Shown here one piece after another: positions 20,631 to 31,103 of a stretch of 64,000 nucleotides of DNA. Location: contig JADJVW010000024.1 in NCBI GenBank assembly GCA_016710365.1, forward strand, positions 1 through 64,000, written 5' to 3'. A program made the translations under genes and the position numbers. This stretch comes from Candidatus Caldilinea saccharophila (GTDB lineage Bacteria > Chloroflexota > Anaerolineae > Caldilineales > Caldilineaceae). Numbering within the stretch: position 1 is the stretch's first letter; every line of letters starts with the position of its first letter. The notes below the pieces were generated by a model. That model worked only from the letters and a program-made list of their open reading frames with translations, was not told where the DNA came from and did no database searches.

Positions 20631-21350
20631 TTAGCGTATAGCCGTTGCTACCGGCGCGGGCGCCAGCCGCTCGGCCGCCATCCCTGCGGCGATGCCCGCG
20701 AGCGCAGCCGCGATCAATCCCAGGCGGTTGGGCAGCCCGGCCAGCAGAATCGCGGCGAGACCAGCGGTGACCACGCTCGCCACCAGCGGCCGGCTGCGCA
20801 GACCGGGCGCCACCATGCCGATAAAGGTCACGACCAGCGCAAAATCCAGCCCCCAACTCGCGGGGTCAGGCAGCCGCTGGCCTGCAAAGATGCCGATCCA
20901 GGTGCAGAGTTGCCAGTTGGTGTACATGAAGACAGCCGAGCCAAGAAAAAACCAATGCTTGTACGGCGAGGCGTCCGGTTCATTGTAACGTTCGGCAACG
21001 ACCAGAAAACTTTCATCGGTCAACCAGAAGCCCAGCGGAACGAGCCAGCGCTGTGGCAGATGCTTCATGTGCGGCGCCAATGTGATGCTGTAGAGGCTGT
21101 GGCGCAGGTTCACCACCAGGGTGGTCAAAATGATGATCAACGCCCCGGCCCCGCTCGCCACCAGTCCCGCGGCGATGAATTGCGCCGAACCTGCAAAGAC
21201 AAAAGCCGACATCGCCGCGGTCGCGCCTGCACTCAACCCGCTGTTCACCGCGGCCGCGCCAAAGATAATGCCAAACGGCACGGCGCCGACGACCAGGGGA
21301 ATCGTCGCCTTGACCCCGCGCCAGAACTCAGTTTTGCGGAAATACGTCAT
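20631..21350 (-). CDS. azlC: Branched-chain amino-acid exporter, large subunit AzlC
   Basis: A 239-residue multi-pass membrane protein of the AzlC family. Typical features are the opening FWRGVKATIPLVVGAVPFGIIFG, AFVFAGSAQFIAAGL, and LTTLVVNLRHSLYSITLAPHM, followed by PLGFWLTDESFLVV with its conserved Asp-Glu. The remaining segments are hydrophobic helices. The start at ATG 21350 gives the standard N-terminus. It acts with AzlD. It lies between the SAM methyltransferase gene (upstream, separated by a 100-base palindrome) and azlD, in the leftward run headed by ilvE. Confidence 0.92.
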   Translation of the reverse strand: MTYFRKTEFWRGVKATIPLVVGAVPFGIIFGAAAVNSGLSAGATAAMSAFVFAGSAQFIAAGLVASGAGALIIILTTLVVNLRHSLYSITLAPHMKHLPQRWLVPLGFWLTDESFLVVAERYNEPDASPYKHWFFLGSAVFMYTNWQLCTWIGIFAGQRLPDPASWGLDFALVVTFIGMVAPGLRSRPLVASVVTAGLAAILLAGLPNRLGLIAAALAGIAAGMAAERLAPAPVATAIR

Positions 21351-21385
21351 CTATTTCAGTCTCTCTATACTCTCGAAGCCCATTT

Positions 21386-21486
21386 TGACGCAGAGGCGCA
21401 AATTTGCAGAGCAAACGCAGAGACAACAGCACATTTCGTTGCTCGATTTTCTCTGCGCACCTCTGCCCCGCTGCGCCTCTGCGTCA
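21386..21486. repeat. Palindrome of the GACGCAGAGGCGCA type
   Basis: The perfect 15-bp outer arms TGACGCAGAGGCGCA (21386-21400) and TGCGCCTCTGCGTCA (21472-21486) enclose a weaker inner stem with CGCAGAG words. The right arm supplies the TGA stop of the methyltransferase gene on the minus strand. It is related to the CACAGAG/CTTTGTG palindromes at 8866 and 36903. Confidence 0.85.
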
Positions 21487-22278
21487 GAGGTAAGAAACTT
21501 GTAGCCCCTCGATCAGCGCCCCTTGCAGCGTGAACGAACAATCCGGCTCCACCCTCAGCCGCGCGCGCACCTCGGCGGGCGCGTGGCTGAGCAGGGTGCG
21601 CAGCAAGGCAACGGCGTCAGCAGGCGTCGCCATACGCGTCACCCAGTCGTCGAATTGCAGGCGCAGCGCCCACGTGTAGCGCACCTGCGCGGCAAAGCCG
21701 GCCTCCGTCAGCATCGCCAGCCACTGCGCGGTCGTGTGGTCGCGCACGTGCGAGGGGTCGCGCAGCAGTTCGACGGCCTGCAAATGGGTGTCGCTCACGA
21801 AGTCGTCGTAGGAGACGATGTCGCTTACCAGGACGCGGCCGCCGGGGCGCAACACGCGGCGAAACTCGCGCAGCGCCTGCTGAGGATGCGGCCAGTGATG
21901 CGCGCTGTAGCGCGACGCCACCAGGTCGAAGCTGGCAGCGGCAAAGGTGAGCGCCTCGACATCGCCGACTTCGAATGTAATATTATCCTGCCCGCGCTCC
22001 TGGGCGAGTCGCTGCCCCTGCGCCAGCATGGCCGCGGAGAGATCGACGGCGGTCACCTGCGCTGCGCCCGGCGCCAGCGCCAGCGCGGTGTGGCCGGCGC
22101 CGCTGCCCGCGTCGAGCACCCGTTCGTGGCCGCGCAGGGCCGCGGCCGCGACCAGGTGCGCCAGGTCTTCCCCGGCGGCATGGACGGCGCTCGTGCGATA
22201 GTGCTCGGCGACCGCGCTGAATTGCTGGGTGACGGCTTGTTTGACCGCGTGCGGCGCTCCATCGAAGGGGTCAACCAC
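21484..22278 (-). CDS. Class I SAM-dependent methyltransferase
   Basis: A 264-residue methyltransferase of the UbiE/Methyltransf_11 type. Motif I is VLDAGSGAGHTALAL, followed by the acidic residue in VTAVDLSAAML, VGDVEALTF, and the post-I region SFDLVASRYSAHHWP. Then come FRRVLRPGGRVLVSDI and a C-terminal domain. I choose the GTG at 22278, one base past the ilvE stop (TGACGTG), because it gives a compact N-terminus and tight coupling. The substrate is not predictable. The last residues and stop are formed by a palindromic element, which may have replaced the original end. Confidence 0.85.
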   Translation of the reverse strand: MVDPFDGAPHAVKQAVTQQFSAVAEHYRTSAVHAAGEDLAHLVAAAALRGHERVLDAGSGAGHTALALAPGAAQVTAVDLSAAMLAQGQRLAQERGQDNITFEVGDVEALTFAAASFDLVASRYSAHHWPHPQQALREFRRVLRPGGRVLVSDIVSYDDFVSDTHLQAVELLRDPSHVRDHTTAQWLAMLTEAGFAAQVRYTWALRLQFDDWVTRMATPADAVALLRTLLSHAPAEVRARLRVEPDCSFTLQGALIEGLQVSYL

Positions 22279-22279
22279 G

Positions 22280-23248
22280 TCACACCGCCACGGCTTGCGC
22301 CGCGTCCGCTGCCTGCCATGCCGCGGGCCGCTCGGCATAGACAGGCGTCAACCAGTGCGTATATTTTGGCTCCTGCCCGCGCACCACGCGGAAGTAGATC
22401 TCGCGCAGTTGCTTTGTCACCGGCCCGATGCGCCCACTGCCGACCGGGCGATGATCCACGCTGGCGATGGCGACGACCTGGACGCCGGTGCCGCAGAAGA
22501 ACGCCTCGTCCGCCACATAAAGCTCGCTGCGGTCGATCTCCCGCTCCACGACTTGCAGGCCCATTTCGCGCTGCACCAGGTCCATCACCGTGCGGCGGGT
22601 GATGCCTTCGAGCACATTGGCATAGACCGGCGGGGTGATCAGCACGTCTCCACGCACGAGGAAGACGTTCTCGGCGCTGCCCTCTGCGACGTGGCCGTCC
22701 TGATTGAGCACGATGGCCTCGGCAAAGCCGTTGAGTACGGCCTCGCTCTTGATGAGCGCGCTGTTCACATAGCTGCCGACGAGCTTGCCGCGCGGCGGCA
22801 GCGCGGTGTCGTCGACGCGGCGCCAACTGCTCACGCAGACCTGGGCGCCTTCCTCGTCCTCAATATAGCGGCCAAACGGCGTGCTGAAGATGGTCACCTG
22901 GTCGTGCAGGTTGTGCAGCCGCACGCCAATAATGGGATCGGCCTTGTAACCGACGGGACGGATGTAGCAATCCTCGCGATAGGCTTCGCGACGCAGCAGG
23001 TCAAGCGTGATGTTGGTCAACTCCTCCACGCTGTGGTCGAGCGCAGCCATCAAAATCTTGCCGCTGTCCAAAAAGCGGCGATAGTGGTCGCGAATCCGAA
23101 AGACATACAACTGTTCGTGTTCGGGGTTCCAATAGCCGCGCAGCCCGCCAAACCAGCCGGTGCCATAATTGAAGGCGTGGGTCATCACGCTGACCTTGGC
23201 GTCCTCAATCGGGCAGATTTCTCCTTCAAAATAAGCATACTGGGTCAT
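22280..23248 (-). CDS. ilvE: Branched-chain amino-acid aminotransferase
   Basis: A 322-residue class IV PLP enzyme. It transfers the amino group between glutamate and branched-chain keto acids, the last step of Leu, Ile and Val synthesis. Seen motifs are AFNYGTGWFGGLRGY at the start of the fold, IRPVGYKAD, the PLP lysine in PPRGKLVGSYVNSALIK, and AEGSAENVFLV, followed by GITRRTVMDL. The ATG at 23248 gives the expected N-terminus. It heads a leftward run that includes a methyltransferase and the AzlCD exporter, so synthesis and export of branched-chain amino acids may be co-regulated. A conspicuous inverted repeat lies about 80-120 bases upstream. Confidence 0.93.
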   Translation of the reverse strand: MTQYAYFEGEICPIEDAKVSVMTHAFNYGTGWFGGLRGYWNPEHEQLYVFRIRDHYRRFLDSGKILMAALDHSVEELTNITLDLLRREAYREDCYIRPVGYKADPIIGVRLHNLHDQVTIFSTPFGRYIEDEEGAQVCVSSWRRVDDTALPPRGKLVGSYVNSALIKSEAVLNGFAEAIVLNQDGHVAEGSAENVFLVRGDVLITPPVYANVLEGITRRTVMDLVQREMGLQVVEREIDRSELYVADEAFFCGTGVQVVAIASVDHRPVGSGRIGPVTKQLREIYFRVVRGQEPKYTHWLTPVYAERPAAWQAADAAQAVAV

Positions 23249-23329
23249 AAAAATATAGTTCCTTTCTACTTGCTTTCGGCCATCAACCCGTCAAGATCAT
23301 CTTCAGCGATGTGCAAATGGATAGCATCA

Positions 23330-23367
23330 CAATTGTTTCCATCGAAGTGAGACAATGGAAACAATTG
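23330..23367 (-). promoter_or_regulatory. Inverted repeat upstream of ilvE, possible operator
   Basis: The perfect 13-bp arms CAATTGTTTCCAT (23330-23342) and ATGGAAACAATTG (23355-23367) are separated by 12 bases. Outside them, GGATAG and CTATCC extend the symmetry. The centre-to-centre distance is 25 bp. The site lies upstream of ilvE in the 319-base gap 23249-23567, where I see no gene. A regulator-binding site or a hairpin are both possible. The rest of the gap contains A/G-rich words of the CACAGAG type near 23400-23450. Confidence 0.45.
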
Positions 23368-23567
23368 TATCTATCCAATCATGTTTGTAAAGGGACGCCA
23401 TGCAGAGATCACAGAGAAAAAGCAAGCAGAGAAAAAGCAAAGAGTTTCATAGCCTTCTCGACGCTTCTCCTGCCTTCTGCCGCGAGCCTTTCGCTATTCG
23501 GCTTGCGAGGCTTGAATTGTCAACCGGCTGCCGGGTTACCTGCTGACAAACGGGATATAGAGCGGCT

Positions 23568-25118
23568 TTATGGGAGCACGCCTGTGAGCACGTAGGTGAG
23601 CGAAATCGTGGCTCTGGCGGAAACGCTCGTGGTGAGGGTCACAGGTGAAACCAGATGCAGCTTGCTGTCCAGCGAACTGGTCACGACGCTCAGCGTATAG
23701 ACGCCTGGGATCAAATCGTCGAAGCGCGCGATGCCGTCGTCGCCAGTCGTGCGGGTTTGGCTGTCGCCCTCTGCGTCGATCAGCCGGATTGCCACGTCGG
23801 ACATGCCGATCTGCGGCTTGCCGTCTTCTGGGTCAAACCGAGCGTTCACCTCGATCGTGGCCGGTGGCACGACAAAGACGTCGCCTTGGGTGGTATTACT
23901 CACAATGTCGCCATTTTCCAGCGTGGCGTACCAGGTGACATAACTGGTGGTGGTCGTCGTCACCGGGCGAGTGATTAAAACCATGATTGTCTTATCGGGC
24001 AGGAGTGGATTAGGCGTAGGAAGGGAGAAATCGGATGCAAATGGCTCATCCGTGAAACGGTGCGCTTGAAAAGTGGCGCTGCCATCGTTGAGCGCCGAAT
24101 AGCAATAAACGACCTGCGTCCCTGGGGTGACAGTCAGGGACTGATAGCGACAGCCGCCGCTGTTTTTGGCAAACGTGAGGATAACCTGGAGGTGAGGCGT
24201 CCGCACCGTCGCGGTTGCGGTGGATGTCACCGGAAGCCGCCGCGTGTCCGTTTGTGCACTCCAGATCACGCCGTACGCTACCGGCTCCGTCACCAGCGCA
24301 GAGGTGGTAATTGTAAAAGTTTCACCGGGCGCCAGCGTCAAATCGTCGGGCAAAGTCAACTCGTTGCCGGCAGTATCGATGGCGCGGTGTGCGATCAGAT
24401 CATAGGGAGTAGGATTGTACGCGCGGAAGCAGAACTCGACCTCACCGGCGGACAGCAGATCCAGCCGGGAAGCGTCGGCGCATTCGCCCGGCGTCTGGCC
24501 CACGGTGGCGGTCGTCACCAGGGTGGGCACGATCACGGTGGCGCTGGCGAACGCACTGGCGCTGTCGCCATTCTCGGCATAGGCGGTCCAGGTCATCACG
24601 TTGGTGCGGGTTGCGCTGGCGGCGATTGTCTTGAACGTTCCCACGCCTTCATTGGGTTTGAGTTCAAAGGGTTCGTTTTCCAGGACGATTCCAAAGATGC
24701 TATCAACGATCGTATGGTGCGTGAAAGTGATTTCACTGTCATTGGAAAATTGATAGCAGAACGCAAGCATCTCGCCGGCTGCCGCCTCCACTTCACCGTC
24801 GGATGGACAATATTCCTGCAAGGGCATTTCATCCGGTTTATCAGCCAATAACCCGACCGTGAGATAAGCGCGCACGGGACCTTGCGCATCTTCTGCATTC
24901 TGCCCGTCTTCTATATCCTGCACAACTGCCGGTTTAATTGGGTGCAGCATTGGCGCTGGCGGGGGTGGCGTGGTCGGTAGGTCGTGCGCCGGTGTGCTGT
25001 GCGCCGGTGTGCTGGAAAGCAGAATGCCGCCCAAGCTGAGCAGCAGAAGTGGCGCAAGGAGCGCCAGCAAGCAAAAGCGTCGCCGCTGCCAACGCATCGT
25101 TGCATCGTTATTTTGCAT
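23568..25118 (-). CDS. Secreted protein with three Cys-containing beta repeats and a C-terminal SdrD-B-like domain
   Basis: A 516-residue exported protein. From the ATG at 25118 the N-terminus is a signal peptide (RWQRRRFCLLALLAPLLLLSL), followed by a Pro/Thr-rich linker. Three repeats of about 110 residues follow. Each has a Cys pair at similar places (CPSDGEV...FCYQF, CADASRL...FCFRAY, CRYQSLT...VYCYSA) and ends in TWTAYAENGD or TWYATLENGD-like words. The last 90 residues resemble the Cna-B/SdrD-B fold (VAIRLIDAEGDSQTRTTGDDG, then ARFDDLIPGVYTLSV). No anchor or sorting signal is seen. It probably has a surface or extracellular structural role; no enzyme motif is visible. Confidence 0.75.
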   Translation of the reverse strand: MQNNDATMRWQRRRFCLLALLAPLLLLSLGGILLSSTPAHSTPAHDLPTTPPPPAPMLHPIKPAVVQDIEDGQNAEDAQGPVRAYLTVGLLADKPDEMPLQEYCPSDGEVEAAAGEMLAFCYQFSNDSEITFTHHTIVDSIFGIVLENEPFELKPNEGVGTFKTIAASATRTNVMTWTAYAENGDSASAFASATVIVPTLVTTATVGQTPGECADASRLDLLSAGEVEFCFRAYNPTPYDLIAHRAIDTAGNELTLPDDLTLAPGETFTITTSALVTEPVAYGVIWSAQTDTRRLPVTSTATATVRTPHLQVILTFAKNSGGCRYQSLTVTPGTQVVYCYSALNDGSATFQAHRFTDEPFASDFSLPTPNPLLPDKTIMVLITRPVTTTTTSYVTWYATLENGDIVSNTTQGDVFVVPPATIEVNARFDPEDGKPQIGMSDVAIRLIDAEGDSQTRTTGDDGIARFDDLIPGVYTLSVVTSSLDSKLHLVSPVTLTTSVSARATISLTYVLTGVLP

Positions 25119-25306
25119 CGGGTCACCCTTAAAAGAACGATCAAAACCATTTTGCCCTGGAAAAAACGGGGCGTGTCGCAAGAAGACTCAGGCGATCTAC
25201 GATGGCTGCCGCAAAGAAAGTGCCTTAATAACCTGTGATACAATGCAAAGTATAGCATCCTTTGAAAGTCAGGTACATTCCTTTTTCGTTAAAATTTGAT
25301 AAGACG

Positions 25307-26533
<1,227 letters not shown>

Positions 26534-26549
26534 GAAAAACAACGATCCT

Positions 26550-27062
<513 letters not shown>

Positions 27063-27105
27063 GATGGTACTATGCCACAGGCATTTTGCACATGCAATCA
27101 GAATA

Positions 27106-27206
27106 ACAGGGAAGATTGACAGGGAAGATTGACAGGGAAGATTGACAGAAGATTGACGGGAAGATTGACAGGGAAGATTGACAGGGAAGATTGACAGGGA
27201 AGATTG
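27106..27206 (+). repeat. Tandem 13-base repeat ACAGGGAAGATTG, eight units, directly before a start codon
   Basis: Eight consecutive units (six of 13 bases, one of 11 and one of 12). The last is followed by ACG and the ATG at 27210. AGGGA in the last unit sits at a good distance to act as ribosome site for that ATG. On the other side it reaches towards the start of the TPR gene. Confidence 0.92.
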
Positions 27207-27209
27207 ACG

Positions 27210-28254
27210 ATGGTTCGCATCATACAACGCATTGGCATTCCGACGATGTTGGTATTGACGGCCGCGGTGCTCAGCGGCTGTGGCATTCTGTTTGGTGGTG
27301 GCGAGGAAGCGCCCACGCCGACCGCAATGGTGGCGCGCGTTGGTGCCCACCTTCACGGCGACGCCCGTCACTGAGGCGGCCGCGCCGACGCCAGCCGCGC
27401 CGGAGGCATCACCCACCCAGGTGATCGCCATCGAGCTGGCCGCGGCGCCCGCGGCCAGTGAAGCCACAGCCGCGCCGGCCGCAGAGGTTTCTCCTACCCC
27501 CGCGCCGACGCCAAAATTGACCGTCAACGAGAATGCAGTCAATGTCCGGCTTGGCCCCGGCACCAATTACGGCGTGGCGGGCGCGGTCAACCAGGGCGAA
27601 CAGTTTACGATCGTCGGGCGCGACCAGAACAAAGATTGGTGGCAGATCTGCTGCGTCAACGGCAAGGAAGTCTGGATCAGCGACGACCTGACTTCGGAGA
27701 GTGATGAAGGCGCGGTGGCGGTGGTTACTGACATTCCCGCGCCTCCTCAGCAGGTCGCCGAGGCGCAACCGACTCAACCGCCCGCGCCGGCCGAACCAAC
27801 TGCCGCGCCGGAGCCTGAGCAGCCAGCTGCACCTCCTCCCGCGGCCGATGCGTGCGCGGGCATTGGCGGCGATGGCTGCAAATTCAAATTGCGCGGTGGG
27901 CCGAGCTTTGCCGCGAACGGTGGCGGCGAGCTCAAGTTGCAAATTCACTTCATCCACAGCGGCGTCGATGGCGGCCAGCCGCAGGGCAGCTACTTCGTCT
28001 GGATGGAGAAGGACGGCCAGAAGTTGCCCATCTCCGACAGCGTCCGCAGCGTCGCCCTTCAAGACCAACAGGGATCGCTGGGCAAGTACAACTACGAGGT
28101 CAAAATTGCCGCGAGTTCTATTGCAGGCGGCACCGTGGCTGGCAATTATATCATCTGGGTGCTAGATGGCTCCGGCGAGCGCGACAGCCAGACCTTCAGC
28201 GTCAGCGTGCCGGAAGGTCAGGGCGAGGTGTGGCTGGAGTTCGACCAGGGATAA
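27210..28254 (+). CDS. Lipoprotein with bacterial SH3 domain (one frameshift)
   Basis: About 347 residues. The N-terminus is a lipoprotein signal (MVRIIQRIG, hydrophobic core, lipobox LSGC-G), then EEAPTPTAMVARV. A single extra G near 27338-27343 (GTTGGTGCC for GTTGTGCC) breaks the frame. With it removed, the protein continues as VPTFTATPVTEAAAPTPAAPEAS. An SH3b domain follows (VNVRLGPGTNYGVAG, QNKDWWQICCVNGKEVWI), a Pro/Ala linker, and a C-terminal beta-rich domain of about 130 residues (GGPSFAANGGGELKLQIHF, YNYEVKIAASS). SH3b domains bind wall peptides or proteins. It is expected on the membrane outer face. The start lies right behind a 13-base tandem repeat that seems to supply its ribosome site. 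Confidence 0.82.
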
Positions 28255-28349
28255 TCGCCGCCAGCACAAAGTTCGATCCCGGTTGCTAGCGAAGTTTTCG
28301 GTCGAGGTGGCGACGGTGTTTGCTGAGGATGTCAACTGCATTTGAACGC

Positions 28350-28382
28350 AACTGGCTGCTTTATCGTACAAAGCAGCCAGTT
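28350..28382 (+). terminator. Strong hairpin between the SH3b lipoprotein gene and ftsY
   Basis: A perfect 13-bp stem, AACTGGCTGCTTT and AAAGCAGCCAGTT, with loop ATCGTAC and followed by TATCG. It has no T-run, so it may be a terminator, an mRNA stabiliser, or part of the ftsY leader (start 20 bases downstream). Confidence 0.5.
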
Positions 28383-28402
28383 TATCGTATGGAGCGGGGA
28401 TT

Positions 28403-29356
28403 GTGTTAAGTAAGCTCTTTGGCAAGAAGCAGGAAGAAAAGACACAGGACGACATCAAGCTGGAGCAGAGCCTGCAAAAGACGCGCTCTGGCATTTTGGG
28501 GCGCATCGGCTCGATCTTCCAGGAGAACGAGATCACGCCCGAACTGTGGGAGGAGTTGGAGGACACGCTGATCATGGGCGATGTGGGGACGGCAACGACG
28601 CAGGAACTGCTGTCCGCCACCCGCGAACGCGTGGAACGGGAAAATATCAAGGCGACCAGAGACGCCTATCTCGTGCTCAAGCAGGAAATGGTCAGGCTGT
28701 TGCAGACCGACGAACCGCTGCACATTGAGGAGCCGCGCATTCTTACCGTCGTCCTCGTCGTCGGCGTGAATGGGTCGGGCAAGACGACCAGCATCGGCAA
28801 GATGGCGGCCTACTATAAACGGCGCGGATCGCGGGTCGTCATGGGCGCCGCCGACACCTTCCGCGCCGCAGCCATTGACCAGCTCAAGATCTGGGGCGAG
28901 CGAGCCGGCGTGGAGGTCATCGCTCATGCGCCTGGGTCCGACCCAGGCGCGGTCATTTTCGACGCCATCCGCGCCAGCCAGGAGAGCCGCAAAGCTGACC
29001 TGCTCCTGGTCGACACCGCCGGGCGCTTACAAACCAAGTACAATCTCATGAAAGAACTGGAAAAGGTGCGCGCGGTGGCTGGCAAGCAGGTGCACAAGGC
29101 GCCGCACGAAACCCTGCTCGTCCTCGACGCCTCGACCGGTCAGAATGCCATTGCCCAGGCCAAAGCCTTCCGCGACTCTTCCGGCGTCACCGGCATTATT
29201 CTCACCAAACTCGACGGCACCAGCAAAGGCGGCGCCATTCTCAGCATCAAGCGCGAGCTGGGCGTGCCCGTCCGCTTCGTCGGCACTGGCGAAAAGATCG
29301 ACGATTTTGCCTATTTCGACCCGGTGGCGTTCATCACCGGTCTGGTGGGAGAGTAG
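28403..29356 (+). CDS. ftsY: Signal recognition particle receptor FtsY
   Basis: A 317-residue SRP-type GTPase that docks ribosome-SRP complexes at the membrane for co-translational insertion. It starts at a GTG with GGAGCGGGGA just upstream. The short acidic/basic N-tail (KKQEEKTQDDIKLEQ) is followed by the N domain (ITPELWEELEDTLIMGDVG). The G domain then follows: G1 GVNGSGKTTSIGK, G2 GAADTFRAAAIDQL, G3 DTAGRLQTKYNLM, G4 TKLDGTSKGG and G5 VGTGEKIDDFAYF. The N-terminal A domain is minimal, as in many Gram-positive and Chloroflexota proteins. It is intact, which contrasts with the many split genes around it. Confidence 0.96.
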   Translation: MLSKLFGKKQEEKTQDDIKLEQSLQKTRSGILGRIGSIFQENEITPELWEELEDTLIMGDVGTATTQELLSATRERVERENIKATRDAYLVLKQEMVRLLQTDEPLHIEEPRILTVVLVVGVNGSGKTTSIGKMAAYYKRRGSRVVMGAADTFRAAAIDQLKIWGERAGVEVIAHAPGSDPGAVIFDAIRASQESRKADLLLVDTAGRLQTKYNLMKELEKVRAVAGKQVHKAPHETLLVLDASTGQNAIAQAKAFRDSSGVTGIILTKLDGTSKGGAILSIKRELGVPVRFVGTGEKIDDFAYFDPVAFITGLVGE

Positions 29357-29372
29357 GAAAAGAGGAAGATTG

Positions 29373-29400
29373 GACGTGTGGCCAGCTATCTTCACACGTC
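29373..29400. terminator. Inverted repeat between convergent ftsY and plsY
   Basis: GACGTGTG and CACACGTC form an 8-bp stem with a 12-base loop, 17 bases from each stop codon. No T-run is present, so a bidirectional terminator is only a suggestion. Confidence 0.4.
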
Positions 29401-29416
29401 ATGCTGAGAGCGTGGC

Positions 29417-30019
29417 CTACTTGTTTAGCCGCCGCAACACCGGACTATCCTGCACGCGCGGTGGATGTCTCAGATCGTCGCGATGCTTCCAGAGCAAGAG
29501 GGCGGTATTCACCGCCCACACCGCCAGCAAGAGGGGATCGGGCTGATAAAGCGCCAAAGCGGCAAGCAGAACAAGCATCCCCAAGAGCACGGCCCACCCC
29601 GGCGTGACGAGGATCGCCAGCCCGATCGCCAGCGCAATGCCCAGCACAGTCGGCCCGAACCAGAGGGTCAGCCCACACCAGATGCCAAAGGTGACGGCCA
29701 GCGCCTTGCCGCCGCGGAAACCGAGGAAGGGCGAGTAGGCGTGGCCGAGCACCGGCGCAATGGCGACGACGGCCAAGGGCCACCCGCTCACTTCGCCCCA
29801 ACTCATCGCCAGCCAGATGGGAATCGCGCCTTTGAAGCCGTCGAGCAGAATGGCAATGACGCCCCAGAGTTTGCCGCCGGCGCGAAAAACGTTGAACGCG
29901 CCCGGATTGCGGTCGCCGTAGCCGCGAATATCAGTGTGCAGGGCCAGCTTTCCGACCCAAACCGAGAACGGCAGCGCGCCGCTGACGTAAGCAATCACCA
30001 CCCAGAGCAGCGTGTTCAT
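29417..30019 (-). CDS. plsY: Acyl-phosphate:glycerol-3-phosphate acyltransferase PlsY
   Basis: A 200-residue multi-pass membrane enzyme that makes lysophosphatidate, the first acylation in phospholipid synthesis. Conserved loops are seen: motif 1 in SGALPFSVWVGK, DIRGYGDRNPGAFNVFRAGG, motif 2 in LGHAYSPFLGFRGGKALAVTFG, and a C-terminal basic end after WKHRDDL. The residue after NPGA is Phe where Thr is common. The start ATG at 30019 overlaps the stop of the glycosyltransferase gene (ATGA), so the two are translated together. The gene closes a leftward cluster with the glycosyltransferase, a P450 and a small protein. Confidence 0.92.
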   Translation of the reverse strand: MNTLLWVVIAYVSGALPFSVWVGKLALHTDIRGYGDRNPGAFNVFRAGGKLWGVIAILLDGFKGAIPIWLAMSWGEVSGWPLAVVAIAPVLGHAYSPFLGFRGGKALAVTFGIWCGLTLWFGPTVLGIALAIGLAILVTPGWAVLLGMLVLLAALALYQPDPLLLAVWAVNTALLLWKHRDDLRHPPRVQDSPVLRRLNK

Positions 30020-31098
30020 ACGCGCCGTCCCTTCCATGTGATGCCGCGGCCCAGCAGACGGCGCAGCACGCCCCACACCGCGGCAACCTGCACCAGCAGC
30101 GCCCCGAGCGGCGTCAGCAGGGCAGCGGCCGGCGCGCCCGTACGACGCGCCCACGGCAGTGTGCTGAGCGTGGCCGCCAGCCATGTGAGCGGCAGCCAGC
30201 GCAACGCCAGCCGGCCGTTGACTACGCCGGTCGCGACGATCAGCGGCGACATGATCGCTGAGATGAAAGCTATCGTGAAAATCGAGCCGACGCCGCTCCA
30301 GCGTAACGAACCGGCGCCAAGGCGCGTCATTCCCTGCCACAGTTGTCGAGAGTTGTCATACATGCGGACATACGCGGCGTCGTTTGCGTGCAGCACGGCA
30401 ACGCGATAGTGCAGCCGGCGCAGATGCCGTCCCAATGCCAGATCTTCCAACGGTTCGCTGCGCACCGCGGCAAAGCCGCCACTTGCACAGTAGACCGACC
30501 GGCGCATCAAAATGTATTGTCCATTGAGCGCGTAGGCGCCTGGCGCCCGCCCCGCAAACAGCCCCTCGAACGCGACCGTCAACGCAAGACGATCCATCAG
30601 GTCGTGAAACTTCTGGCCGACAAAGAGGCTCAATACATCGAGGTGCTGTGCTTCTGCGTAAGCCACCGCACAGCGCGGGCCATCCGGCGCATGGAGCAGG
30701 TCGGCGTCGGTAAAAAGCAGCCATTCGCCGTGCGCCGCTTCGACGCCGCGATGACAGGCGTGCGGCTTGCCGTACCAGCCCGGCGGCGGCCCTTGCAGCG
30801 GAACGACGATGGCGCCATGTGCGCGCGCGATCTCACTGGTGGCGTCGGTTGACCCGTCGTCGACGACGATGATCTCGAGCGGGCCAGGATAGCAGGTCGC
30901 CTGGAGCGAGGTCAGCAGACCGCACAAATTACGCGCTTCGTTGCGCGCCGGTGTGATGATCGAGAGGGAAGGCAGCGCACCCTTGCCCGAAGAGAAGGGC
31001 AGATTGGGCAGGGCATGAAAAGCCTGTTCGGCGCGCCATGCCAGCGGCAGCGCCAGAAAGGTCAAGCGCGCCGCACGCTGCCAGTTCCAAATTTCCAC
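30016..31098 (-). CDS. Family 2 glycosyltransferase, membrane-bound, CrtQ-like
   Basis: A 360-residue GT2 enzyme. The start GTG at 31098 has AGGAAA about ten bases upstream and lies five bases after the P450 stop. Motifs are LSIITPARNEARNL, the nucleotide-binding VVDDGSTDATSEIA, the metal site WLLFTDADLLH, and the acceptor/base region VRSEPLEDLALG. After about residue 230 there are several membrane helices (IAFISAIMSPLIVATGVV, TPLGALLVQVAAVWGV). The layout resembles carotenoid or lipid glycosyltransferases such as CrtQ and CruC. The substrate is therefore probably a lipid or carotenoid, inferred from the P450 and acyltransferase neighbours. Confidence 0.82.
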   Translation of the reverse strand: MEIWNWQRAARLTFLALPLAWRAEQAFHALPNLPFSSGKGALPSLSIITPARNEARNLCGLLTSLQATCYPGPLEIIVVDDGSTDATSEIARAHGAIVVPLQGPPPGWYGKPHACHRGVEAAHGEWLLFTDADLLHAPDGPRCAVAYAEAQHLDVLSLFVGQKFHDLMDRLALTVAFEGLFAGRAPGAYALNGQYILMRRSVYCASGGFAAVRSEPLEDLALGRHLRRLHYRVAVLHANDAAYVRMYDNSRQLWQGMTRLGAGSLRWSGVGSIFTIAFISAIMSPLIVATGVVNGRLALRWLPLTWLAATLSTLPWARRTGAPAAALLTPLGALLVQVAAVWGVLRRLLGRGITWKGRRV

Positions 31099-31103
31099 GA
31101 TGA

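Noticed and set aside
26536..26549. Search for xseB directly after xseA
   Set aside because: The next gene is a convergent TPR gene; no short helical XseB-like frame is present.
27106..27206. Tandem repeat as a CRISPR array or replication origin iterons
   Set aside because: The units are contiguous without spacers, and no replication gene or DnaA box cluster is nearby.
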